Source: Syngnathus acus (Eukaryota > Chordata > Actinopteri > Syngnathiformes > Syngnathidae). Taken from it: a stretch of 64,000 nt of DNA. The DNA lies in NCBI RefSeq assembly GCF_901709675.1, contig NC_051094.1:4491001-4555000 (forward strand), in the 5' to 3' direction. Each line of letters opens with the position of its first letter. Positions within the stretch are counted from its first letter, which is position 1. The notes beneath the pieces are model-generated. The model saw nothing but the letters and a program-made list of their open reading frames with translations. It ran no database searches and was not told the DNA's origin. Positions 34,787 through 47,900 of this stretch are shown piece by piece. Made by a program: the position numbers and the translations under genes.

Positions 34787-37700
34787 CCAAATAAAACTTT
34801 GGTATAATGGATTCGATCATTTTGGTTTCTGGTTTTATGTAGGATAATTCAACTTTGCCTACACAGATTGAACACAAAAATCGAATCTGTCACAATTCAG
34901 TATAAAATGGCTGCTTCATACCAAAATGGCAGACATAATGTGTCCTTTCAGGCGTGGCAATGTGAAACGTGACAATCTTTTTGCTGCCAAGCCCTCCGGA
35001 TTTTAACCTTGGTGCTGGCTGACAAACAACCTGTTGCCACTGTGCAACTTTGCGCCTGTTTTGGCAACAGCGTCTGTGCTAATGTGTGTGTTGTTACATC
35101 AACACACTGTGTTTTAACTCTTGGCCCTTGGCCTGTTTGAAGTGTGCACACACACTAACATTTCTCAATTTTAATTCCAAAAGGTCCAATCCCAGAATCG
35201 TTATACTTACTTACTTCACCGGGGAAGGATTCTTGCGATTTTTTTTGTGGGTCCACACATAAAAGATAAGCCTACCAAATTCCATGTTGTGTTAAGTGAG
35301 GCTAATTAAGGGTCTGACTTTTCAAAACTGAGTTCAGTTTTGGAATGTCACAACCAAAGAGTCCCACTATTGAGGAGAGGTGTCAATGTCAGCAAAGCAT
35401 GGAAGTCAGCTAAGGACACAGGGGTGCATTTGAAGGGCAAACATATTTGACTCCACCTGTAGAATAACCCCACCATAAAAACGAGAAAAGGGTCTTATGG
35501 GGGGGGAAGCTGCGCGACACAGGAAGACATCACCTCAGAAGTTGCGGATTCAGTCAATCCATCAATCATCATCACTGTCATGTGCACACAGAGAAACTGT
35601 AATGCATCAAAATACAATTTATTTTCACGTTTATTTAATTATTAAATTGATTAGAAATGACTTTTTAAAAAAATTATTTGGCATGGAAATAAGCATTCAA
35701 AAGATTCACGCAAAGATGCAACTGTTCCATTAAATTATTAGAAAAATAAGGAAATGTAGTCAAATGTTAATCCCTAATACAGCATCGCTTTTATGATTTG
35801 CACCAAACGCTAATATTCATGTGTTGCCGTGGTGACGGGGTGCATGATGTGAAAGCCAGAAAAACATGTGTGCTCTTTAAACCTGTCGGTGGGGAAAAGA
35901 AAAAAAAAAAGAAAATCTTGACGAGCCGGGGAAGCTTCTCCCGGGGCGCGGCGTTGACACGTGTAAGTGGACCCTGGTGCATTTGAACTTTTTTAAAAGC
36001 TTAAAAAAGACGATTTAGTGAGGAGGGAATCGAGCAGGGAACCACGGCCAGTCGCGAACCGGAAAAAAAATAAAAAATTCAAAGGAAATCGTAAAAGTAT
36101 CAATTTTTCTTTTTTTTTTTTTTTGAAAAAGTGCAGATTCTTTTAGCGTTAGCGCTTTTAATGGCCCTAACCCGAGCCGTTTTTACATCACATCAGGATG
36201 TGTTGTGGTATTAGTTGGAGCGGGCCAAGAATAATGTCATAAATGACGATGATGAGGCCAGACGCTTCCGACCAAGTGATGAGGAAAGCAAAGCGTGTGC
36301 CGCGTTAACGAGCGCATGTGTTCCAATGAGTTATGAATCCAGTCCCGTCATGTGCCACTCTTTTTGGGGGGATTATTTCTTGTGACTATATGCTTATTTC
36401 TACTGTGCTTATTCAGAGTATTTCTGTCATGCAAATTGGCAGTTACCAAGGAGAGACATTTTGCAGGAAAGTGCATGAAGAGGAGTTTATTTTTGATTTT
36501 GTGGATTATTTCTAGTCACTGTTTAATTCTAATGCTCAGAGTGGCGGTTATCAAAAATAATTGTTGAGAGGAGCAATTGCATAATATGACATGTACAGGA
36601 ATATGAGAGTGAAAAGGTCCGCCGTGCTTGATGTAGACTTTTATTATTATTTTTTTAACTTTGTAGCTTTTTTCTAGTCCTAGATTTTATTTCTATTGTG
36701 CAGGGTGAGAGTTATCAAAAAGAACTGCTAATAAAAACTATGATAATTATCATATAACACACACAAAGAATATTTTATATGCTTGAGCCCACAAATGTGC
36801 CATTGATTTTGTTTTGTGTGGATTATTTGCAGTCGTTATTTTTCATCAGTCTACTTTGTTCCACTGATGTTTTTCCCATAGCGGTTTTAAACGAGCCACT
36901 TTGAGGAGCGTCACCTCCTGTAAAAAAAAAAAAAAAAGTGAACAAGGTCCTTACACTTGATAGCTTCGCGTCCGGGTGGTCTTAAGGGGCGAGGACCTTG
37001 TAAAGGACCTCGCGAGGTTCTAACAGGGGTCTGGCCCAGCCTGGCCCAGCCCAACCTAACCTTTGCTGCTTGATGACGTGTCCAGCTGGAGCACCACGGT
37101 CACCAACTTGTGCTCACGGAAAGTTGCGCTCATAAACGTTTGGCTTTGATAGCGCCATCCCGCAAGTTCCTAAGGTTGGCAAAAACAAGCTACCGCGTTA
37201 GCGTTGGCTAACTTGCGCGTGCAAACAGATTGTTAAAATTTGAAAATGGCATTTGACAGTTAGTGGCAGTGAGTTAGCTAGATTGAGGACTAGCTAGGTA
37301 GCCGTCGCATTTAACTACACAGCTAGGCCGAAGGAGAAAGTAGAGTGAAAAAACGTTGGGGAAAAACTACATTCACACGCGCCCACATAAATGTCACACA
37401 AGATTTAAGCAACGAGCCGTCCCAGGGCTGCAACCTTTTGGCCCGACAGTTTGCTTTTTCCCACTGTCCTCGGCCCGATAGTGCGTGCGTGCAGGCGTGT
37501 GTGTGCGCGTATGTGCGCGTTTGTGTGTGTCTTTTCCACGTGTGGCAGCTTTTTGAATGACTACATTGATGATCCCATAATAAGTCATCTTGTCTCGCAG
37601 GTTACGTCTCCTGTCTGCAAGTAATAAAGCTCATAATTAACAATGTCCTGATCTAGACATTATTTGTGAGTGTGCATGTTGCACATATGATGCTCATCAT

Positions 37701-37916
37701 CATCATCATCATCATCTTCAACGAGTGAAGTCACTTGCAGTAGAAAAGAAGACGACCTTGGCAGGGGCTCGGACCTTGGAGCGGGGCCTGCACGGCAAAA
37801 ACTGTTTTCCACGTATGGATTTTATTTTTATGTCTTTTATTTTTATGTATTTGTTTCATCTTCGTTTGCTTGCGTGCCATCATTCTATCTGTTTTACTTT
37901 GAATAAAATGGAAACA

Positions 37917-37936
37917 TTGATACCCTTTAATCCATA

Positions 37937-37967
<31 letters not shown>

Positions 37968-37981
37968 GGATTAAAGGGTAT

Positions 37982-37984
<3 letters not shown>
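37917..37984. repeat. 68-bp perfect palindrome built on an AT microsatellite
   Basis: TTGATACCCTTTAATCCATA on the left is answered by its exact reverse complement on the right, with an AT core between. The whole block can fold into a hairpin or cruciform. Confidence 0.9.

Positions 37985-37985
<1 letters not shown>

Positions 37986-38019
<34 letters not shown>
37986..38019. repeat. (AT)n microsatellite
   Basis: A pure AT run immediately after the palindrome. Confidence 0.9.
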
Positions 38020-38022
<3 letters not shown>

Positions 38023-38820
38023 ACCCAGTGAAGGATGCCCAGTGGGATCCACTGTGGGCGTTTTGTGCATTTCTAGCCTGTTCCAAGAAAACAACAAAAA
38101 TGCAAAGACTCTATTTAGACTAAATGTATTTTGTGTAGCGCAGATATTTACGAGGGGGCTTTGGAGTGTTTTGGTCTTCTTTTACAACACTGACACATGG
38201 CAATAAGATGTTGGCCCGTTTGAAGTCGCACATCTGCCCGCCAGCGGAAACGCGCAAAATCTCGCGTGCCTCTTTGATTGTTACATTGGAGATATCATAT
38301 GTGTATGTGTGTATATGTGTGTGTGCGCTACCAGGCCGGCTGCTGCGAGCTTGTAAAAGACTGGAAGATGGGGATTCCACATGCTTATCCAAGGAGATAA
38401 TAAACAAAAGGGGGGGACGGGTGATATATTGGGCACATGTGGGCTCTTGGAAGGATGAAGGGCTGGGGTGGGGGTGGAGAGGAGTAGAGAGGGGGCCGGT
38501 GGTTGGATACTTGAGGGGTATCCGAGAACAAGATGAGTTCAGTAGATCACATCATCTGACATGAAGAGATTCCCACCCTGGCCACACCCTCCTCCCCAAA
38601 TGGGGAGCTGCTTCTTAAATGAATGGAGTAAAGGAAATATTGGCATTTGCGCTCATTTTCACCACTAATAGATATGCTAAAAGTGGAGCAGAAATTTCTC
38701 AGCAAGAAAAAAGAACATTCTGGAACACTGCAAAGAGTAAATAAAAAGTTTTGATTGCGCTGACTCAAGATTTAGAAGCAAAAGGGTGACATTTGGGGAC
38801 AGTCGGGAGCCCTGAATTGA

Positions 38821-38960
38821 CATTTCAAATTTAAATAGGGTAGGGTTGAAAAATAAGGTTTCAAAGTCTACCCAGGGTTTCAAAAAACAGGGTTAGGGTT
38901 TTAATTGTGGGTTTAATAGAAGTAAGTTTCGATTTTCAAAAAGGTTCGGCTTTTAAGAAA
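38821..38960 (-). repeat. degenerate CCCTAATTTGAAACC-type repeat, copy 2 (reverse)
   Basis: Units such as GGTTTCAAAGTCTACCCAGG and GGTTTCAAAAAACAGGGTTAG read on the minus strand like the array at 18452-18585. Confidence 0.55.
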
Positions 38961-41900
38961 CAAGTTCATCATACTAATTCAAGTAAATTGAATTTAATTT
39001 ATTCCTGGAAATGGCGTGTGGACTCGGAGGGGGTTAAAAAAGGTGTTTTTTGTTACAACTGTGATTTGTTTTGATAACATGCCATTAAGCGCCAGGACCA
39101 ACCCGCTGACGGGACTCCGTGGCGTCAGCGCCGCCACCGCCGCCTTCCCTTCGGAAACGCGAGCGAGCGTCGCCATTGGCCGCCTGCACCACGCAAACAC
39201 AAAACGTTGTCTACATATCAAATATTACATACTATACATATTTAGGAGATGATGTCGAAAGATGTGATCATATAATCAGATTAATAAAATATATAGAGTA
39301 TGGAAGAAAAGGTAAAAAATAAGAACACAAAAACGAAATAAATTCAAATGAATTAGTAGATGAAATAGTAAAAATACATAAATACAAGTTAAAAGATATG
39401 AAATAAAATATTAATATAAAAAAATGACTAAACTAAAAAAAAACATGTATGAAATAAACATACCCTAAAATAAGAATAAATCAAACAAATCAGATACTAA
39501 AATAAACATTAAGACAAACAATTCAATTATGAAATATAAAATACTGAAACAAAAACCACCCAAAGTACCCGAATAAATCAATAAAAACAACATTAGAAAT
39601 ATAACACAAGTTAAATAAAATAAGATTAGGTTGAGCACAACAAAAACTCCAAAATGAAAACAAGAAGCTGTTTTCTGAGCAGAGAGGGCAAAAACTCCAA
39701 AATAAAAATGGCTTGCCAATACTGAAACAGGTTTTGTAAAGAAGAATGATTTCTCTCTATAAATCATTGTGAGCCACTTTTGCCCCTTGCCAAGCCTGGC
39801 ACCACACACGAACATTTCCACACATATTTGGATGGTGAGACAAGAAGTACAGACGTTCACATTTAATTTAAGAGGTGTCACAAAAATATGCGGATCTACC
39901 TCTGCCGTCGGGCGCCCAAAAGTATTTTTAATATATCCACCCACCCAAGTAGCTCAATAAGACAACCCAAGAGCTCATAACACTTGCAAGCGTATATACA
40001 TTCTTTATCCTCTTCGAAGAATGGCTTCATTTGATCCGAATGTATTATGCTGCCCCCTGTGGCAAAGTGACAAAAACACACCCAAAGTGTTTTCGAATTT
40101 CTGGATGATTGAAAATAAGGCGGGTAGATTATCGGCGACGGCGCGAGGGAGCAGCGACAGTTTGGCTGCTTGAATTGTTTCCACGACAGCGGCGTTTGTC
40201 TCCCGACTGTACGTTGAAAACCACGAGGAGTGAGTCATGTGTTGAGTACAAACACACTCTGCTGGCATGAGGTCACCCTGTTTGTTTACCCGCTGAGGAA
40301 TTCACAATTGAACTGAACCATATTGTTATCTATTTATATCGCAAAATCACCCCCAAAAAAAAGCACAAACTGCAAATTGTTCTGGGGCTGCATTTCAACA
40401 GTAGCGGTCGACGTCTGCTAAACAGATAGCGCTTGTGTTTGTTTTTGGCTTTTGTTTTTGCGTACACAGCTTTGAGAGGTCAACGAGCCTGTGACACCTG
40501 TCTGGCTAAATGACAACAACAAAAACAACAACACATTGCTCCTGTGCATGCGCAACTTTGTCACCCGACACCGCAGCAAAAAGAAACAAATGCGTTAAGT
40601 AGCGTTTCATACAAACGTGTAACAAGCCGAAAAGGCAAAAAAAAAAAGCCGACCACTGTTTTCCAAAATGAAAGCGGACTTAGAGTTACCGCAAAGATAT
40701 TGCGGTAGCTTCGCTTTCACGGAGGACTGCAAAAATTGGAGAATATGAAATTGTTGAGTGACTGAAATTCTGAGGATTTTAAAAAATTCACAAAATCTCG
40801 AAAGAATCAAAAACGATTATCGATGAATTTGATAACCAACAATAAAAAACCCTTAAGACACAAGAGCCAATAGAAAACGTCTGGCCGCGAACTCACTATT
40901 TGGCACCCCGTGACCTTATGTTGTCACGGTGACAATAAAGTAAACCGTTAACATCCCCAAACAGCGCGGCATGAAGTTATCGTTTGCGCGTAAAGGCGGC
41001 TAATTCCGCTAGCGGCGGGCAGCCAATTCCCATGAAATGGGCCCGATATTCCTTTCATTTGTTCTCCGCCCCCACAATTAGTCTCGGTTGGGGAGGGGTG
41101 GTGGGCGATCAAAGGGGGTGGGGGTGGGGGCGCTTCGCCACTCGCATGTGCACTGACGTCCTCAAAGCAGAATGAAATATGAAATATCCAGTTTCTCGCT
41201 TGTAAAAGCGAATCTCGGGGAACGGGAGGCGTTTCACACGGCTAATACGAAACATTCGCCGCTCGCTGTATGCCGTGCCAAGTAATCGAGTACAAATACC
41301 ATTTTTGGGTTTTGGATTATTTGTACTTTTATTGACTATATTTGAAAACATACAGTGTTTTGAATACAAAACAACCACATAGATTTGCCTTATAAAGTCA
41401 GATTAGCTTAATGCTAACAAACAATACAAAACACCTTAGGCTGGTTAACAAATAGCATCGATACTATTTACAATGTGTGCACTTAAGTATTTTTGCCACT
41501 TCTGCAACTTGTTGTTAGTTTCTCAGCTTTTAGGGGGGAAAAAGTGTCAAAGCAAACGATGCTGTGGCGTAAGACATCTGTACTCGCATCAATTACGACT
41601 TCTGCCGACTGACATTTATGGCTTTCGCCGATGAAGGCCAGTTCTCAGGCCAGTTCTCAGGCCTCGGCAGATGTTCAACCTCAAGGGTCCCCAAACCTTG
41701 AAATGTTGCCATTCACATAACCACTAAGTGTAGAATAAGTTAAAAAAAAAGTAGAAATAATGATTAAATGTGCCTTCCGATTGTCTTTGTTGCAAGGGAC
41801 CATTAATGATGGTTGATTTAAGAATTTCTGTAGGAAATTTTATTCATATTATAATTCTACTGAAATAGTATGGGAAATTTTCAGAAAAACATGAAATTGT

Positions 41901-44900
41901 GTTATAGTATTTTTTTTGTTGTGAAAATTTTCAATGATTTCTTGAAAGAATTCAAATTAAAAAAATTTTTTTTTAGGGACATCTTTTGGACAATTTTTTA
42001 AAATAACATTTTTGTAACTTTTTTGTATGGCCGATATTAAGAAAAAGGACGTATTGTAACTATGTGTTAAATTTAGAAAAAATATTTTATATTTATTTTA
42101 TATTTTTTTGTGTTTGGGGCTACCCAAATTTGTACAGAGCTGTATTTTTGGTGGCTGTTGACGGGAAGCAACTTCAACAAAGCGGCAACAATGTAGCGCT
42201 AATGAGCGTCAAAAACGGCGTAAATGCGACACAGGTGCCGGCGCATCGTTGTAGCAGTCCACCGCTTGCAAATCAATCGCTCGCTGTCAGACGGAAGATT
42301 CCAGAGTGTGAAACGACACCTTGACTTGAGGGAAAACACTTGTGATGTCTCCCAGTTGTTGCCAGCATCCCGTCCCCCCCCGCACCCCCATGATGACCAC
42401 ATGGTGACCCCCTTCCAAGTCACCTGCTATTGGAACCGTGGCTAACCTGCCATCCCTGGCGGAAAATCTGCCGCCTCTTTGGACGCATACTTCCATTTTT
42501 TTCACTGGATGCCAAAGCTTATAAAGTTCTGACAAGTTCTGACTAAATTAAGATCCACTCAATTTAACATTATTAAAATATTACAAGATGGCGTCAAAGC
42601 ACTACTTTAGTCTAAATTGAGCGAGGGAGGGTGGCAGTTGCCTCCCCCCCGACACAAACAGAAGAATAAAGTATCCGTCTTTGGTATGTTCAAATAGCAA
42701 GTCGTCAATCAAACAGCGGGGAGGCGGAGCCACATTCACGCACTTCCATCTCGCAGGCACAACGTGTACGTAAAATGCCCGCCATCTTTCTCTCATTTAC
42801 GCCTCTTATAGAACGAGGACGGTGCAAGCTATAAATCAACTTGCAAATCTTCATAAGACTTTTTTTTTTCTCCCTGCACTGGGTCTATTCACGTCTGCTC
42901 GGCAACTTTGAACTTTATGACCTTAATGTTGTCTGACTTCAATTTCAGGTGACGTTTGATTTCTCAAATGTTTGTGAACTCAAGTCGCCTTAGCAACACA
43001 GAAGAGTGTTGAACTCCCCAAAGTGAGCCATCTTTGTGCTGCCGTGAGAGACATGAGGGTATTTGGAGATGAATTTCAGCGATGGGCGACTGTTATAAAG
43101 CAGCAGAACACATTTGAACAATGGGGACAGAAACGTTGTTTTTTTTTGCCGTGCCGGGCTTTCGTATTTAAGCGAGAACGTGTTAACATTTTGATGGACG
43201 ACTGCGATGTTATCGTGCTGGCCGCGCTTTGAAGGCGGTCCCGGGTAGATGGCGACCCAGGGATGCGAGTCGTCCAGCGCCCACACCTGCGGCGGCCATG
43301 TTGTTTTGATTCGCCATCGAGGTCGTCTCGGGCCATGATTGACCAGACAGGCTCGTGGGAAAAAAGGGGACCGGAGATCTGATCTGACATCAAAATAAAT
43401 GAATGAGTAACATGTTCATGTACACTTTTGGAAAAATTCAAGCAGTTGGCCCACAAATGAGCGGTGGCGGCGGAATGTCTGATGTAAATGGGCGCTTGCC
43501 ACGTTATTGGGCACGCCCAGGTTACCCGTTACGTAACACGACCAAGTTCAAAAGCGCCGAGTTGAACGTTCAGAAATAACAAAAGTGTCCTTGAAAGCAT
43601 AGAAAGTTGTTTAAAAAGGCATCGAATAACTTTCTTTTTTTCATAGGAATTAATGGGGGGGGGGATCGTCATCCCCTTGGAAAATACCTCGTCGCTACCT
43701 CCCTTTCCTTCTCTACTTGCTTCCTCGTGATGTCATCTTCATATCTTGGACACTTGCATTTTTTTTTTTTTCCTTCCAACGAAAATCTCGATACCTGGAG
43801 CGCCTTCAAACAACAAAATACCTGTTCCATCTGGCGGAGGCCAAGTTATTTACGACAACCTCGATTTTTTGTTGTTTTTATTACATTCAAAGCCTCGAAT
43901 TACCGCACCATTCATCCTGATGCTCACACGCCGTCCTCGGGAGGCGTTGCTATTTTTACTCAAATAAGAAGAGAACCATCTCTTCTGCTTTGGAAACGGG
44001 GGCCGACATGCCTGGAATTGTCGCGCTGATGCCTTTTCCAGAGAACAGCTGGGATAAGTTTGTTCAGGCAAATTGCTGGGCGCCCAAAGAAGTCCCTCAG
44101 TGAAATGTAGACAGGACCCTGGACGCCGGCCATCGGGAGGGGGGGGGGACACACCTTACGAACGCAGCGGTTTAATTAGGTTGGTAAATGTCAAGGATAG
44201 ATGACAGGTTCTCTTTGGTGTCATCCATCGTGGGACCCCAGTGGGCGGACCTGGTGCTCCGCACATGTGGAGCAACCCCCGCATTTCTGACTAAATAAGT
44301 CATTCTGCGTTTTTGGCAACGTCCGTCTGGAGATACGATACAGCTGAAGCGCTACATTGTGCTGCCCCTCGAGTCGGACAACCTGGAGATCAAATTCAAA
44401 TCTCCTGGGGGGGATCAATGGTCAATAGAATAGTCCAAATCCCTCAAGATCTCTGCAAGTCTCATGAGATTTCCTGTGTTTAATTGGACAGTCGTCCCCC
44501 GCTATTGGCTAGCATACGGGGACTGACCCGCCAATAAGAGAATCCACATCTAATTGACGGACGCTCATTTGATATACAGTACAGTATTTGATATTACTCC
44601 CAAAATACGATTTAAAAAAAAAAAAAGTAAAAATGAAATATCTAATATTAAAAATACAGGAAAAAATCTTCTTTTTAACATATATATACATAATAATAGT
44701 AATATAATTTTTAATATTAATCATGATGGATCTAAATGATAATATGTAAATATTATAATATTATTCAAATACAGACATTTCAATTACAAGGCAAGGCAGA
44801 TCAAACGGAATGAATTTTTACATAGACAACATTTTAGAAAAAAAGACAAAATTCTACATCCATTCTGGAATATCTAGGAAGCGAACACGGCAGGAGGCCT

Positions 44901-47900
44901 TTGATACCAAATGACCGGAAGCGACTTTGCGCTACTTTTGCCCATTTTCCCACTTGAGCGCTCCGCTCCGCTGGGACTTAACGGGAAACAGGTGGACATC
45001 TTTAAGGCCATGCGAAAACAGCCCAAAAAGCATAACAAGGCCCCTGTGGCTTCCCCATAAGTGTGCCCTCATTTACCATATGTAGCCGCATATATCAAGC
45101 ATATAATCATTAACGAGCAGTTCACGGGGAGGTCGCGCGCGAGCCCTTGGAGCCCGGCTCCGGGATCGTTTGCTTTCCCCTGAAAACCACAAGAGAGCCG
45201 GCCTGAGCAAATGTTATGCTTTGCATGTTTCACAGAGCTCAGTGGCCACGATTTCCTTTCACTAGCAATGACAAATCAAGACGGTGGATAGAGTTGCCAC
45301 TAATGGCTTATCCTCTGTGGCTTCCTTTCTTTCTTGTTTTTTTTTTTCAAGGAAATTTCCCTTACCGTGCCAAGCGATTCAACATGCATGACCTGACGTG
45401 TTGGGATTGAGCTTTTTATAAAAAAAAATAAAATAAAAAAAAGGAAGTGATGACATCCTCATTGTTTGGCGTCATTCGGCTGCCCGGTAACAAACGGCCC
45501 GCGAACCGCTGATTGGTTGCTTACACGAACGACATCATCGAATACAAACAGTTTTCATTCCACTTTCTCCTTCAATTGTTGCCGTGTGTGCTTTGGCCAA
45601 CACGGGCAATAGAACGCTTGTTAAAATCTCGCGGCAAAATTAGGTCATTTCGGTAACCGCAAACTCAGAATGGCAGTAATATAAATGAATAAATAAATGA
45701 CTATACAGTATACAATATCCCAATTTATATGAAAAACAAGTACTGAAGTGCGGCAAGAGTAGACGTTTTGCTTGACCGAGCAAGACGCGCCAATTCACGT
45801 TTCCATCTTGCCGTTGATGCGTGCGCTGAGCTTGATTGATTCCTTGTTTTTCTAGCCAAGTGCACTCCGGCGGCCCAACAGGTCGACACAAGCTACTTTC
45901 ATGCGGACGGGCGACCTCGCCCTGCTCGAAAAACTGCCAGCGCTCGACATCTCCGACAGGACGGCTTATTTTGGTTTTCTTTCTTCTTGTCGTTGCCATA
46001 GAAAAAGCTCGTTACGTGCTTCTCTGACACGTTTCATTCTCACCCGCACAATAGCGACAGTGAAAGACGACATGATCCCCGCCGCTCATTCATCACGGGG
46101 CCCGGGCTATTCGCGTCGTTCGGGTCGATAAGCGCCCGTCTGAAACCGGAGCCGATTTCTTGCTAAATTCCGCCATTAGTCACAGGCCCGTGTTTCGGGG
46201 ATTAGCCAATCCCTTCGAGAGCGCTGGGCCAATTGTCGTCTGGAGCAGCAGCGTGTTTAAGTAGTGTTTGTTTAGGGAGCATTTCTTTAAAGTGGTGTCA
46301 TGCTTTTAGAGGGGATTGGCCGGCTGTAAAATTCCGGGGCCCTTTGAGGTTTGCAGTCATCCGAGCACAAAAGGAGCGCGCGGGGGCGAGTGGGAAACCG
46401 TACAGTAGGTTTCAAGGCGTCTAATGGTTACTTTGTGCGTGGATTGACTTGTTGCAGGGACGCTTAGCGGCGACGCGATCGCCTTTCCGCAACAAAGTGA
46501 GCCGTTCAAGGCGGTGCTTGGAATACGAACGGAGTCGACCGCAGCAGATTCGGGAATTGGCATACGATACCTTTCTATTAAACTACCCTCAATTCCCATG
46601 GAAGCATTACAATCTGGAATTTTCCCCCACTTCGCCATTTTGAATCCCAATAAAAAAACTGGACGGAACTTTCGATTTTTTTTTCTAGCCTGGAAGTAGC
46701 AACCTGACGTGGCATCACATCTGTACTGATGTGCGCCGATCCAGACGTGTACATGAGGTCACACACTTCACGGCTCATCTGCCGTGGTCACTTTAGCTTT
46801 TTCCCTCCTCGACCGCCATTTGTTATTCCTCATGAAAGGGAAGCCCCGGGTAGATTTACGGGGCAGGTGCTCCTCGGCACGCCTCCCGTCGCCGAGCGTT
46901 CCCGCGGGAGCGCTGTCTGGTCGGCCGAGCGACTTTCTCCGACTCGTCTGCCTGAGATCTTTTTCCAAGATGGAGCAGGGGTCAGGCGGGAGGCCGGGGG
47001 AAGAGAGGAAGCGCTGTCAGGAGGAAACCCGCCTTTGTAGTTGCCTGTGCTGCAGGTGTTCTGCCATTCATTGTTAAAGCGTGCTGTTTACTATTACCGT
47101 CCCGGGCCGCCGCGATCCTACGCCTGAGAGAAATATGGACTGTCGGGAGAACACAAGAGCGCACATGTTGATTTAGCGTAGCATGTGCCTAGCATCCTGC
47201 GGGCTCTCGACAGGAAATCTGCAACAATTTCGCCGGCATGTGAGGCGACATTGTTTTAACATGCCGCAGATGAGACAATACTGTATAAGCATCCTTGACA
47301 TGCTCAGAGACTTTACAAAGAGGTTAGAATTAATGTGTTAAAATTAGCCCTTTATGTGGCAACCCAACCATAAGCCTCAACACGGATAATTTGGAGGTCT
47401 GAGTTAAGGTTAACGTTTTTTTGTGGCAACTCTATCCCTAACCATAACCCGAACCACTAAAATTACCGCTAGCTATTAGCTTAACGGTAACACCAACACA
47501 ATTCTTCAGTTCTAGAGGCTTTATACTCATTTTCACTTAGCTGTAGAATAGATTTTAAAATTTAGCTGCTGGCCCATGAATCAATGAACGGTTAGGCTCA
47601 AGAATAAATGAAAGAAATGCGAAATGACTATCGGTCTCATGTTGCTAGGCAGAATTGGCAGGGCTCAATCACAAGTGCCCCGATGACCAATGAAAAAAAC
47701 TGCTCCACGCAACAGCAAAGGAACTCGTTGCTGAAATGAGGTTTTGCATATTCCTCAAACAACGAACAAGATTTGTGATCACCATCTGCTTAACATGGTG
47801 GGGCACTGCACTTCTTGCCCCTCCTGCAAGCGTGTCAGCCGAACAAGAGCCAAGACTCTGTGATTGAGTTGTGTCTTTGCCTGGACTATGACCATAACAT

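Noticed and set aside
37725-38123. 132-codon frame with poly-Tyr/Ile repeats
   Set aside because: It is a translation of the AT microsatellite and palindrome.
39240-39640. Long A-rich stretch in the desert
   Set aside because: Low-complexity AT-rich DNA with no repeat unit, poly-A tail of a retrogene or coding remnant.
41637-41660. 12-bp tandem duplication GGCCAGTTCTCA
   Set aside because: Two copies only; within chance for a gene desert.
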